Origin: QYOJ01 sp964449285
GTDB taxonomy: Bacteria > Bacteroidota > Bacteroidia > Bacteroidales > FEN-979
Assembly: GCA_964449285.1 (NCBI GenBank)
Contig: CAYUZX010000003.1
Location: 1 to 64,000 of the forward strand
Direction of reading: 5' to 3'
DNA: 64,000 nt
Shown here: positions 6,949 to 15,900 of the stretch, one piece after another
Layout: every line of letters begins with the position of its first letter
Position numbering within the stretch: position 1 is the first letter of the stretch
Translations under genes and position numbers: made by a program
Notes under the pieces: model-generated
Databases searched by the model: none
Seen by the model: only the letters and a program-made list of their open reading frames with translations
Told to the model about the DNA's origin: nothing

Positions 6949-7971
6949 TTGAAAAATACAGATTTTTCGAAGGTTAAGAAATTGCTGGCTTCACCTCAGA
7001 ACATTTTACTTACAACCCATACGAACCCCGATGGAGACGCCATTGGATCGTCCCTCGCTTTTTACAGGTACCTTGCCATGAAAGGCCATATTGTCGCAAT
7101 GATGGTTCCAGACGTCTTTCCATCGTTCCTGGCCTGGCTGACTGATGCAGAGAAGATCATCGTCTTCTCCATGCAGAAAGAGCAAGCTCTCCATGCGATT
7201 GCTGACGCAACTGTCATTTTCTCCCTTGACTACAATGACCTGAGCAGGTTGAAGGATGCCTGCGACCCAGTGAAGGAGTCCTCAGCCGTTAAAGTCGTCC
7301 TAGATCACCATCTATATCCAGCGGATCATTACGATCTGAAGATTTCAATAACAAATACCTCTTCGACTGCTGAACTGGTTTTCGACTTTATCCTTGCGAT
7401 GGGAGATGAAGAGTTGATTGACACTGCAATAGCAGAATCTTTATATACGGGAATAGTTACCGATACGGGATCGTTTAGCTATGCCTGCAACTATGTGAAA
7501 ACATACGAAGCGACCGCAGCCCTATTCCGGTGTGGAATTGACGGAGAGCATATTCACAGGTTGATTTACGATACCTATTCAGAACATCGCTTACGCTTGC
7601 TGGGATATTCTTTGAGCGATAAATTGGTTGTTTTGCCAGAGTTTCACACAGCATATATCTACCTCTCTTCAGAAGATCTGGATCGATTTCATTATAAAAT
7701 AGGAGATACAGAAGGGGTGGTCAATTATGCGCTCTCCATTGAAGGGATTAACCTGGCAGCTCTCTTTTCCGAACGCGATAATTCAATCCGGATTTCGTTC
7801 AGGTCAAAGGGTGATTTTTCAGTAGAACGACTCGCAAGTGAATATTTTGATGGGGGAGGTCATTCAAATGCTTCCGGAGCAACCAGTTATCTCTCTATGG
7901 AAGATACTGTAAAAAAGTTCCGGGAACTGCTTCCTAAATACCGGGAAGCTTTATCAGAGGTCTACAAATGA
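6949..7971 (+). CDS. nrnA: DHH-family phosphoesterase, NrnA type (oligoribonuclease/pAp phosphatase-like)
   Basis: This 340-residue protein carries the DHH motifs HTNPDGDAIGSS (residues 24-35), SLDYND near 90 and VVLDHH near 118, plus a C-terminal DHHA1 domain with FDGGGHSNASGA. These bind two metal ions and hydrolyse nanoRNA or 3'-phosphoadenosine 5'-phosphate in related enzymes. The start is a TTG: the next in-frame Met lies after the first catalytic motif, so the TTG is effectively required. Its stop overlaps the following GldI-like gene by four bases. Symbol assigned by family only. Confidence 0.88.
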   Translation: MKNTDFSKVKKLLASPQNILLTTHTNPDGDAIGSSLAFYRYLAMKGHIVAMMVPDVFPSFLAWLTDAEKIIVFSMQKEQALHAIADATVIFSLDYNDLSRLKDACDPVKESSAVKVVLDHHLYPADHYDLKISITNTSSTAELVFDFILAMGDEELIDTAIAESLYTGIVTDTGSFSYACNYVKTYEATAALFRCGIDGEHIHRLIYDTYSEHRLRLLGYSLSDKLVVLPEFHTAYIYLSSEDLDRFHYKIGDTEGVVNYALSIEGINLAALFSERDNSIRISFRSKGDFSVERLASEYFDGGGHSNASGATSYLSMEDTVKKFRELLPKYREALSEVYK

Positions 7972-8525
7972 ATGTCAATTTAAACAGATTGAGAGAGAGC
8001 ATTTTCGCCGGACTCATCCTTGCTATTTTGCTTATGGCTGCTTGCAAGGAGTCTCCCCGGCCCGCTACGGCTACATCACATATCCGCCTTGACAACGAAA
8101 CGCTGATCGATTATAACCGGAGTGTTGTCAGGACCGAAGAGCAGGAGATCGCAAACTTTCTGACGAGATACGGATGGGATATGAAACAGACTTCCACGGG
8201 TTTGCGCTACCTTATATATCGGAATGGGATTGGCAGGAAGTCCAGCACAGGGATGATGGTCCGCTTCCGTTATACGGTGAAGTTGCTGAACGGAACAATT
8301 ATTTACTCTTCGGATTCCCTGGGAGAAAAAACGTTTATATTAGGACATGGAGGGGTTGAAACGGGGCTTGAAGAGGGGATGCTGCTTCTCAGGGAGGGAG
8401 ACCGGGCAAAATTTATCATTCCATCATACCTGGCTTTCGGATTGCTTGGGGATCAGGACAAGGTTCCTCCGGCAGCCTCATTGGTGTATGATGTGGACAT
8501 AATTGAGTTTAAAACAACTAAATAG
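7968..8525 (+). CDS. gldI: GldI-like FKBP-type peptidyl-prolyl isomerase lipoprotein
   Basis: This 185-residue protein has a lipoprotein signal peptide ending LLMAACKES with Cys26, then a helical segment of about 60 residues, then one FKBP domain (roughly 75-183) containing VRFRYTVKLLNG and EGDRAKFIIPSYLAFG. The layout matches GldI of gliding and type IX secretion, which is proposed to help fold periplasmic T9SS proteins. The usual active-site Trp is replaced by Leu (VETGLEEG), so isomerase activity may be weak. It overlaps the preceding gene and is followed by two larger FKBP lipoproteins; the gldI assignment is tentative. Confidence 0.75.
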   Translation: MNVNLNRLRESIFAGLILAILLMAACKESPRPATATSHIRLDNETLIDYNRSVVRTEEQEIANFLTRYGWDMKQTSTGLRYLIYRNGIGRKSSTGMMVRFRYTVKLLNGTIIYSSDSLGEKTFILGHGGVETGLEEGMLLLREGDRAKFIIPSYLAFGLLGDQDKVPPAASLVYDVDIIEFKTTK

Positions 8526-8531
8526 AAACCC

Positions 8532-9476
8532 ATGAATTACAATCGAACGATGAGTAAATTGCTGAATTTACTTGTTATCATGATTCTTGTTTTAATATGG
8601 GGATGCAAGTCTGGTCAGGATGACTTCCAGACAACCCCTGGCGGACTCTCCTACAAATTTCACCAACAGAACAAGGCAGGTATAGGAGTTTTGCCTGGAG
8701 ATTTGATTACAGCAGATGTCATATTCAGAACGGCCGATACCGTTTTCTTTGTCAGTTCAAGGGACCTTACGGTTCCTTACCAGTTTGAGATACTGGAGCC
8801 CAGGTTCCCCGGCGATATTTACGATGCATTTCTGATTATGGCTGTGGGCGATAGTGCAACTTTTATCCTTAACGGAGACTCACTCTTTCTTCTCGATTTT
8901 GAGATTCAGGAGTTTCCCGATTTTATTGATGCTACTACAAACGTGTTCATGGATGTTAAATTACAAGATGTACTTCCCCGGGATGAATTTGCAAAGGAAA
9001 AAGAGTCCTACAAAGGTAGGGTTGATAAGATGTTGATCGAACTCAAGGAGAAGGAGGTGAGTGATATCAATGTATACATTAACCAAAACAACATTCATGT
9101 AAAGCCAACGGAATCAGGGCTTTATTTTATTGAATTAGAAAAGGGGAGAGGACCTTCCGTAACATCAGGAAAATCAATCAAAGTGGATTATTCTGCAATG
9201 TTCATAAATGGTGAAATCTTTGAGACATCGATCAGGGATATCGCCATGAAATATGATATATTTGACTCCACGTTTACGTATCAACCTTTCCAGTATCGGC
9301 ACGGCGATTCCCTTACAATTGCTGGCTGGAATGAGGGGTTGTCATACATGAAACAGGGCGGACGAGCGCTTTTAATTGTTCCGTCCGCTTTGGCATACGG
9401 GGAAGAAGGTGTTGAGGGATTCATTCCGCCTTTTACACCGTTGATTTATACAGTTGAGATTTTAGAAGTAAAATAA
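8532..9476 (+). CDS. two-domain FKBP-type lipoprotein
   Basis: This 314-residue protein has a lipobox LVLIWGCKS (Cys25 from the first ATG). Residues 30-140 resemble an FKBP fold that lacks active-site residues. A linker helix (ELKEKEVSDINVYINQNN) leads to a second FKBP domain (about 190-314) keeping IAGWNEGLSYM, with its Trp, and SALAYGEEG. An alternative ATG seven codons in (MSKLLNLL) would still give a complete signal peptide. It lies six bases after the GldI-like gene. The likely role is assisting folding of exported proteins in the periplasm; no client is known. Confidence 0.8.
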   Translation: MNYNRTMSKLLNLLVIMILVLIWGCKSGQDDFQTTPGGLSYKFHQQNKAGIGVLPGDLITADVIFRTADTVFFVSSRDLTVPYQFEILEPRFPGDIYDAFLIMAVGDSATFILNGDSLFLLDFEIQEFPDFIDATTNVFMDVKLQDVLPRDEFAKEKESYKGRVDKMLIELKEKEVSDINVYINQNNIHVKPTESGLYFIELEKGRGPSVTSGKSIKVDYSAMFINGEIFETSIRDIAMKYDIFDSTFTYQPFQYRHGDSLTIAGWNEGLSYMKQGGRALLIVPSALAYGEEGVEGFIPPFTPLIYTVEILEVK

Positions 9477-9506
9477 ATATAAACAAGTATTGAAATTGAA
9501 TAGATT

Positions 9507-10811
9507 ATGAAAAAAGTATTGATTAACCCGGTAACCGTTTTAGTGATGGTTGCATTAACCTCCTTTGCTTGTTCTTCAAAATTTTCGGGTTTTGACAAGA
9601 CAGATTCGGGGTTGTTTTATAAAATTTATAATGTTGGCGAAGATACGACGAAAGCCAAGACCGGTGATTTTGTTTCGCTGGATATGAAATATGTCACCGA
9701 AGGGGACTCTGTATTATTTGACAGCAAAACCGGAATGAATGGACAACCGATCCGTTTCAAGTTACCTCCATCTGATTTCAGTGGTGATCTCTATGAAGGG
9801 ATTAGGATGCTTACTCCAGGCGATAGTGCAGAGTTTCTGATTAATGCCGACTCGTTATTTACGATTACTTTCAAAATGCCAAAACGGCCTGAATTCATTG
9901 ATAGTAACTCATATTTGAAATTTTTCGTAACGCTTCATGCGGCAGAATCTTTGGAGGGAATGAAAGCCAAAGAGAAGGAACTGATAAATCAGTATCTCGA
10001 GACAAACGGAATTACAGCTGAACCACTCGAATCGGGGCTTTACTTTATCGAATCAACACCCGGCAGCGGAATAGCGGTTGATTCAGGATATGTGGTCACA
10101 TTCCATTTCGACCTCAAATTAGCTGATGGGTCTCAGGTATTCTCATCCTACGATAGGGGAGAACCGATGCAGCTGACTTATGGAAAACCGTTTGATACAC
10201 CAGGTTTTGACATGGGAATTGGAATGATGAAAAAGGGTGGCAAGGCAAAATTCATTGTCCCTAGTGATATCGCTTTTGGCTCGGCAGGCAGAGGAGCTAT
10301 TATCCCGCCTTATTCTACGCTAATTTACGATGTAGAGGTGATCGACGTTATGACGAAAAGTGAATCTGACAAGATGAATGAAACAAAGAAAAAACAACAG
10401 GAGATGGAAAAAACGTTGGTTAAAACTCAGGAAGCCGGCAAACGAAGTGCTTACCTGAAAGAAAATAATATCACTGTAAAACCTACCGCTAGTGGTCTTT
10501 ATTATATTGAAACTGTTAAAGGATCCGGGCCCAAAGCTGAACCAGGGAAGAAAGTAAAAGTACATTATACCGGGAAATTGCTTGATGGAACGAAGTTCGA
10601 CTCTTCGATTGACCGTGGGGAACCGTTTTCATTTACATTGGGAAAGGGAGATGTGATCAAAGGCTGGGATGAGGGCATTGGACTGATGAATGTAGGTGGG
10701 AAAGCTACACTGATCATCCCTTCTTCCATCGCTTATAGTGACCGTGAAATGGGTGTTATTAAACCATACAGCACACTTGTTTTTGATGTGGAATTACTTG
10801 ATGTAGAATAG
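9507..10811 (+). CDS. three-domain FKBP-type peptidyl-prolyl isomerase lipoprotein
   Basis: This 434-residue protein has a lipobox with Cys22 (LTSFACSSK). Three FKBP-like units follow. Residues 31-150 are degenerate. Residues 170-282 are partly conserved, with Phe in the active-site Trp position (TPGFDMG). Residues 325-434 have near-complete FKBP active-site residues (VHYTG, FDSS, VIKGWDEG, IAYSD). A charged helix rich in KKKQQEMEK links domains two and three. The graded conservation suggests that only the last domain catalyses prolyl isomerisation. It closes a 1-2-3-domain series of tandem genes. Confidence 0.85.
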   Translation: MKKVLINPVTVLVMVALTSFACSSKFSGFDKTDSGLFYKIYNVGEDTTKAKTGDFVSLDMKYVTEGDSVLFDSKTGMNGQPIRFKLPPSDFSGDLYEGIRMLTPGDSAEFLINADSLFTITFKMPKRPEFIDSNSYLKFFVTLHAAESLEGMKAKEKELINQYLETNGITAEPLESGLYFIESTPGSGIAVDSGYVVTFHFDLKLADGSQVFSSYDRGEPMQLTYGKPFDTPGFDMGIGMMKKGGKAKFIVPSDIAFGSAGRGAIIPPYSTLIYDVEVIDVMTKSESDKMNETKKKQQEMEKTLVKTQEAGKRSAYLKENNITVKPTASGLYYIETVKGSGPKAEPGKKVKVHYTGKLLDGTKFDSSIDRGEPFSFTLGKGDVIKGWDEGIGLMNVGGKATLIIPSSIAYSDREMGVIKPYSTLVFDVELLDVE

Positions 10812-10816
10812 GAAAA

Positions 10817-11875
10817 ATGTCGCTGGTGAAGAAAACCGTTATTGTCATACTCATTTTGCTAACATTACTGCCATTATCTTTATTGGCGATCAAGGCAAAC
10901 TTCGAATATACCAGGGTATGTGTGGGTACGCAAACCATGTTATTTAGCACATCTATCCCAACAGACAGTATCATCAAGGTTATGTGGGACCTTGACGGGG
11001 ATGGGGTGTTTAACGATGATGAGGGTGAAATCATTTTCAAGGAATTTTCAACAGCAGGCACTTACAATGTTGGATTGAAAGTCATTGACGCCAATGGAGA
11101 ACAGGATGCCATATATAAGTCGGTGCCGGTTGCCTCTATTCAGATAGCGTTCTCTCAGGATGGATCCTGCCGAAATACGCCGGTTTATTTTCACAGTGAT
11201 CCTCTGATAATTGAAGACATCTTGTATAAGTACACCTGGGATTTTGGCGATGGATCTATGGATAGTAGCCGACAAGATCCAATCCATAATTACACGGTTT
11301 CTGGTGAATATACCGTACGATTGTCAATGAAAACCTTGTACGCTGGATGCACAGATACAGTAGAATCTATCATCTCTATCCATAATCCTCCTATCGTTAC
11401 CATCTTATTTTCCGGAGATACTATCTTCCCCTATGGGGATACGTTGATCGCAACAGTTATTGGGTTTGACAGCCTTCTCTGGAGCAATGGTGACACAACC
11501 ACTTCGATCAGTATCACTGAAACAGGGGATTATCATGTCCAAGCATTCCTGGATGGCTGTTATGGAGAGAAGTTTTTCTCAGTAACAGCAGTTGTTGATC
11601 ACAATGTTAGGATCATGACAGTGATTACGCCCAATTCAGATGGATATAATGACAGGTGGGAGATCATCAACATCAATGAGATAGAACCTTGTCAGGTTGA
11701 AATTTACAACAGATGGGGGCAAAAGGTCTTTTCAGCCAATCCGTATAACAATGATTGGGATGGGACGTATAATGGCAGGACTCTTTCGAGCGACACATAT
11801 TACTATTTCCTGCGCTGCAAGGATGAACGTTTGCAGACAGGAACAATAAATATTGTGAATTCTAAATATGACTAG
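10817..11875 (+). CDS. PKD-domain surface protein with type B (CHU_C-like) T9SS sorting domain
   Basis: This 352-residue protein has an N-terminal signal sequence or anchor (VIVILILLTLLPLSLLAI) and two PKD-like Ig domains, seen in VMWDLDGDGVFNDDE (about 55-70) and YTWDFGDGSMDSSRQDP (about 140-155). The C-terminal 90 residues begin VITPNSDGYNDRWEI and include VEIYNRWGQKVF, the signature of the gliding-associated type B sorting domain. In Flavobacterium, type B cargo such as SprB needs a partner PorP/SprF protein. Exactly such a gene follows and overlaps by eight bases. No enzymatic domain is visible, so an adhesin or structural role is likely. Confidence 0.85.
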   Translation: MSLVKKTVIVILILLTLLPLSLLAIKANFEYTRVCVGTQTMLFSTSIPTDSIIKVMWDLDGDGVFNDDEGEIIFKEFSTAGTYNVGLKVIDANGEQDAIYKSVPVASIQIAFSQDGSCRNTPVYFHSDPLIIEDILYKYTWDFGDGSMDSSRQDPIHNYTVSGEYTVRLSMKTLYAGCTDTVESIISIHNPPIVTILFSGDTIFPYGDTLIATVIGFDSLLWSNGDTTTSISITETGDYHVQAFLDGCYGEKFFSVTAVVDHNVRIMTVITPNSDGYNDRWEIININEIEPCQVEIYNRWGQKVFSANPYNNDWDGTYNGRTLSSDTYYYFLRCKDERLQTGTINIVNSKYD

Positions 11876-12809
11876 GATACTTAAAAAAGGAGTATCGGTT
11901 TTTATCTTACTGATTATCATTTCTGGACCTGCTTCTTCGCAGCAGTTTCCGATTATGGATCAGTACCTGGTATCGCCATCAAGTATCTCGCCTGCATTTG
12001 TAGGGAAAGATGCCCCCTTTGAGGTCTTCCTTACCAGCCGGATTGAATGGACCTCCATAACTGGTCATCCTTTCATCGGAGCGTTGAACTTGTCATCTGC
12101 CCTCCCAAAAAATATGGGTCTGGGCGGGAACATTATGTACAATGTAGCAGGACCGCTCGAAAACATGACTATAAATCTCAATTATGCCTACCACTTAAAG
12201 CTGGCTGTTGATCACAATCTCAGTTTCGGCATCAATGGGGCCTATTACCAGAACGTACTGGATCTGAGCAATGCTGTTCTTGCTGATCTGAATGACCCTG
12301 TTCTTGCTGGCAGAAGCACTATTTCGGAGTCCTATTTCAATGTAGGCTTAGGCCTCCTCTACTCGTGGCGAACCCTTGACGCTTGTGTGACGTTCCCTTT
12401 GTTATTTAATAACAAATCTTTTTATAGCAGTGAAAAGATTTACTCCCATGTCCTTTCACTTGACCGGAATTTCCTTGTCTACATGGGGTACCTGTTACAA
12501 TCAAAGGGGGATTGGGGCGCGCACTTTTCATTCCTTTATCGACAAACACAATATACTCCTTGGTCATTTGATGTGGCTATCAGGGCAATCTACAAGGAGA
12601 TGATATCATTTGGATTACTCTATCGAAAAAATAATATCATTGGCATTACGGGTGGACTGTCAATAGCCAAAGGGTTGAGATTCAACTATACCTATGAATA
12701 TTCCCCCTCTGCCATGATGGGAAAATCCAGCGGGACCCACGAAATCACCCTGGGCTACAAAATGGTTCCAAAGAGCGTGAAACCCTCTATGAAGGATTAT
12801 ATTAAATGA
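11868..12809 (+). CDS. PorP/SprF family T9SS outer-membrane protein
   Basis: This 313-residue protein has a signal peptide (VFILLIIISGPASSQQ), then the typical opening QFPIMDQYLVSPSSISPAFVG, where family members have a QYMFNPLLINPAYAG-like stretch. A repeating beta-strand pattern suggests an outer-membrane barrel. Family members cooperate in secretion or attachment of type B T9SS cargo. Placement directly after a type B cargo gene and overlapping the next cargo gene by four bases supports a dedicated partner role. Length is normal. Confidence 0.88.
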   Translation: MTRILKKGVSVFILLIIISGPASSQQFPIMDQYLVSPSSISPAFVGKDAPFEVFLTSRIEWTSITGHPFIGALNLSSALPKNMGLGGNIMYNVAGPLENMTINLNYAYHLKLAVDHNLSFGINGAYYQNVLDLSNAVLADLNDPVLAGRSTISESYFNVGLGLLYSWRTLDACVTFPLLFNNKSFYSSEKIYSHVLSLDRNFLVYMGYLLQSKGDWGAHFSFLYRQTQYTPWSFDVAIRAIYKEMISFGLLYRKNNIIGITGGLSIAKGLRFNYTYEYSPSAMMGKSSGTHEITLGYKMVPKSVKPSMKDYIK

Positions 12810-15800
12810 AACATTTGACCAAAACAAATCATTCCTCTCTTACCGCCATCATTCTATTGTTGGTTTTTCTTCTTTTTATCGCAAGGACGCAAGATTCAGT
12901 AGCTCAGCCGTTCTCTGCCAAACGAGGAGGTATTGCATTCAGGGTAGATAACAATCCGGTATTATCAAAACTGCATAAACTGGATTCACTTTTTTCGCAA
13001 TATGATCAGAAATTCAGCATGGCAATGACATCCTGGGTTTTCCCTCTGGCTTCCCAGGCTTATATTGATACCCTGATAAGCTTTAGCGCAAAGGGGTATG
13101 AGGTGATGGACAACTCTCCAACACAACAGACTCAGTATTTTAACCTGCTTAATCCATTGGATACAGCTCTGTTTATCGGCAAGCCGGGGGTACATCATGT
13201 GACCTCGGAAAGAGTGTGCCTGGCATACAGTGCGGTGGACACATCACAGTCGCATAATGAGGGACTGGTAGATGTCCTCGGGAATAGGGTTATCAGCCTC
13301 AATCCAGGCGAATTTGGCGACCTCACAGGAAATCCATACTTTTTCGCCCTCTACTTGAACACATTCAACCGCGTTTGTCTGTGGTATGACCGTTCTGCTG
13401 TGAACCCTAACGACCCTGATACCGTTTTCCTGAAATCCCTGTGGGAAGAACCGGTAAACTTCGGGAGTAAAACTGGTTTGCAATACCATAAACTCACGCA
13501 GGTAAATGTACTAATGCAACCTGAGGCAATTCGCCTTTTGGGACAGCGTTCGATTGATCTCTTTGATCAACACAATATTCCGCGCCCAACAAGCTGGATC
13601 CACCCGTCAGGGCAGATGCCCATGCTCGACGGATACCAGATAAAAGGCACGTTGGGAGATTCACTTTTCTACAATGCTGGCTCTAATTATATCAATGAGT
13701 CATACCTCTGTTATAATGAATATAACCCATATGGAATTCGCCAGTTTGGCATGCAACAGAATTTGATCTCCATCTCCAACCATACCTTGGCATGGAATAA
13801 GAAACGCATCGCTGACGCAGTAGCCAAACATTATCTGAGTATCGACATAACAACGCTGGAAGGAGCATTGGGTGGTTGGAACAGTTACCTGTTACGTCTT
13901 GACAGCCTTCTTACCTGGTGTGGTGAAAACGAAATCCCTATCGGCACCTATTCACAATGGAAAACCTGGTTGTACGACAGCGTCCCGATCAGGGTGATCG
14001 ATATCTTTCCTGAACTGGATGTCGATCTGGATGGGAGTATGTATCCTGACGGTTTTGATCAGGAGAGTTGGATCACAAGTCAATATGATACAACCGACGG
14101 TGTTCCGGTTAGCGGAGGCTGTAGTTTTGTCCTTATGGAACAGGGACCATTGTGCCAGATCACACACTTGGCCGGACTCGAAAAAGGGGACAACTTCTTT
14201 ACTATCTGGATAAAAAATGAAGGAGCCGACTCCTCAATGGTTCGGGCCAGTTTTACCTTTCCAGAGACCGGAATTACTCAGGTATTGGAGTTTACTGCAG
14301 ATACTGGCATCTGGACCATACATACTGGGACGGTTACTGTCCCTGGGTCAGCCAGCATCATGAATGTACTGATCAACCGTACCGATACCTTGCAGGATAC
14401 GCTTAAAATTAGTGGAATGGGATTCAGATCAGCAGGATTCCTTATCCGGTCAGCATACCCTTCCCAAACAGTTCTGCAGAATGAACAGTTTGACCGCATC
14501 AATCTTTATCAGCTTGTAATCGATACAATCTTTGATCCCACTACAATAACCTGGTGGGTGGAAGGCGCTGATACAATGAGCTTCAGAGACCTAACATCCG
14601 AATATATGTTGCCTTTAAAACCACGGTCGTTCTGGATAGGATCCGATTCCGCCTGGCTGATGGCTATGAGTCCAACTGGGCTGAAAGATAGCTGCCGCCT
14701 GATTTTTACTTCGTTTCCGATGCAGGGAGCCTGCCCTGGATTGCCACTTACAATAACGCTTCTCGATACTCTGGAGAATGATTTTATCCAGTGGACCTCA
14801 ATTCCTTTTGACTCCACTTTATCCGATTCAACAATATACAACCCAACAGTCAATCCTTTAATTACTACGCTCTACAAAGTGAGAGTGATTCCTCTCCAGG
14901 GGCAGACTCAATTTGATAGTTTGCGAGTTGTACGATACCCACTGCCAACTCCGTCAATTTTGCCAACCAACGATACAACTCTTTGTCAAGGTGATTCGTT
15001 AACGGTAACTGTTTCGGGAGGTGTTAGATATGAATGGACTGATGGTGATACAGCCTCATCGAGAACTTTTTTCTACCCATCCCCAGGGCTTATCAATTAT
15101 AGTGTTAATGTATTCAATGAGTTTGGATGTGAGATTGAAATTTCCGGTCAAGTATTAGTCAAACCATCGCCAACTGTTATTATCTCTAATTCATTATTGC
15201 CTGCATACTGTGCGTATGAAGGCGAAACAAAGTTAACCGGCGAACCTATTGGAGGGATATTCTCTGGACCAGGAATGTTTAATAATTATTTTTATCCGGA
15301 TAGCGCTAACGTAGGATTAAATATAATCACATATTATTATGTTGACTCCACCGGCTGCTCCAACTCCGATACGGTGATGGTTCATGTTTATCCTAAACCA
15401 TCCATTTTGCCTCAACCCAAAGATACTTCAGTGTACATGGATAAGTCTATCATCCTCAGGGCAGGCCTTGGGAATAGTTCTTACCTTTGGTCCAATGGTG
15501 CGGTGACAGAGTCGGTCGAGGTGGATACTGCCGGGGTCGGGCTGGGAGATTATATGATATGGGTTTATGTCACAAATGAAGGCTGTGTAAACATGGACAC
15601 AGCTTATATCAATTTCATTAAATATCCGATCGGAATGGATGAGAAATTTTCATCCCCAACTTATCGGATCTACCCTAATCCAGCAAATGAATTTGTCACC
15701 GTTGAGAGTCTGGCGCTTTTTGACCAGGAATTTTCAATCGAGCTTTTCGACCTGAGAGGGGAGACCCTGATCCAATCTTCTGACCACAAGTATAAAACTG

Positions 15801-15892
15801 AGGTGAAGCTGAACGGAATTCCAGCCGGGTTCTATCTTCTGCAGATTAGCGGAGAGACAGGTGTCTACCGCTTCCGCCTTATCCATCCGTAA
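12806..15892 (+). CDS. large T9SS type A surface protein with degenerate polysaccharide-deacetylase-like N-terminus
   Basis: This 1028-residue exported protein has a signal peptide (TAIILLLVFLLFIART). Residues 35-400 have the layout of a NodB-like deacetylase: GGIAFRVDNNP at the first catalytic position, a middle SAKGYEVMDNSPTQQT, and DQHNIPRPTSWIHPSGQMP further on. The metal-binding Asp pair and the HxxxH histidines appear replaced (DNNP; DNSPTQQT), so activity is doubtful. Residues 400-940 form several Ig-like domains, and the C-terminus carries YRIYPNPANEFVTVES, a type A sorting domain. A carbohydrate-binding role is a guess. It overlaps the PorP/SprF gene. Confidence 0.75.
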   Translation: MKHLTKTNHSSLTAIILLLVFLLFIARTQDSVAQPFSAKRGGIAFRVDNNPVLSKLHKLDSLFSQYDQKFSMAMTSWVFPLASQAYIDTLISFSAKGYEVMDNSPTQQTQYFNLLNPLDTALFIGKPGVHHVTSERVCLAYSAVDTSQSHNEGLVDVLGNRVISLNPGEFGDLTGNPYFFALYLNTFNRVCLWYDRSAVNPNDPDTVFLKSLWEEPVNFGSKTGLQYHKLTQVNVLMQPEAIRLLGQRSIDLFDQHNIPRPTSWIHPSGQMPMLDGYQIKGTLGDSLFYNAGSNYINESYLCYNEYNPYGIRQFGMQQNLISISNHTLAWNKKRIADAVAKHYLSIDITTLEGALGGWNSYLLRLDSLLTWCGENEIPIGTYSQWKTWLYDSVPIRVIDIFPELDVDLDGSMYPDGFDQESWITSQYDTTDGVPVSGGCSFVLMEQGPLCQITHLAGLEKGDNFFTIWIKNEGADSSMVRASFTFPETGITQVLEFTADTGIWTIHTGTVTVPGSASIMNVLINRTDTLQDTLKISGMGFRSAGFLIRSAYPSQTVLQNEQFDRINLYQLVIDTIFDPTTITWWVEGADTMSFRDLTSEYMLPLKPRSFWIGSDSAWLMAMSPTGLKDSCRLIFTSFPMQGACPGLPLTITLLDTLENDFIQWTSIPFDSTLSDSTIYNPTVNPLITTLYKVRVIPLQGQTQFDSLRVVRYPLPTPSILPTNDTTLCQGDSLTVTVSGGVRYEWTDGDTASSRTFFYPSPGLINYSVNVFNEFGCEIEISGQVLVKPSPTVIISNSLLPAYCAYEGETKLTGEPIGGIFSGPGMFNNYFYPDSANVGLNIITYYYVDSTGCSNSDTVMVHVYPKPSILPQPKDTSVYMDKSIILRAGLGNSSYLWSNGAVTESVEVDTAGVGLGDYMIWVYVTNEGCVNMDTAYINFIKYPIGMDEKFSSPTYRIYPNPANEFVTVESLALFDQEFSIELFDLRGETLIQSSDHKYKTEVKLNGIPAGFYLLQISGETGVYRFRLIHP

Positions 15893-15900
15893 TCAGCTTT

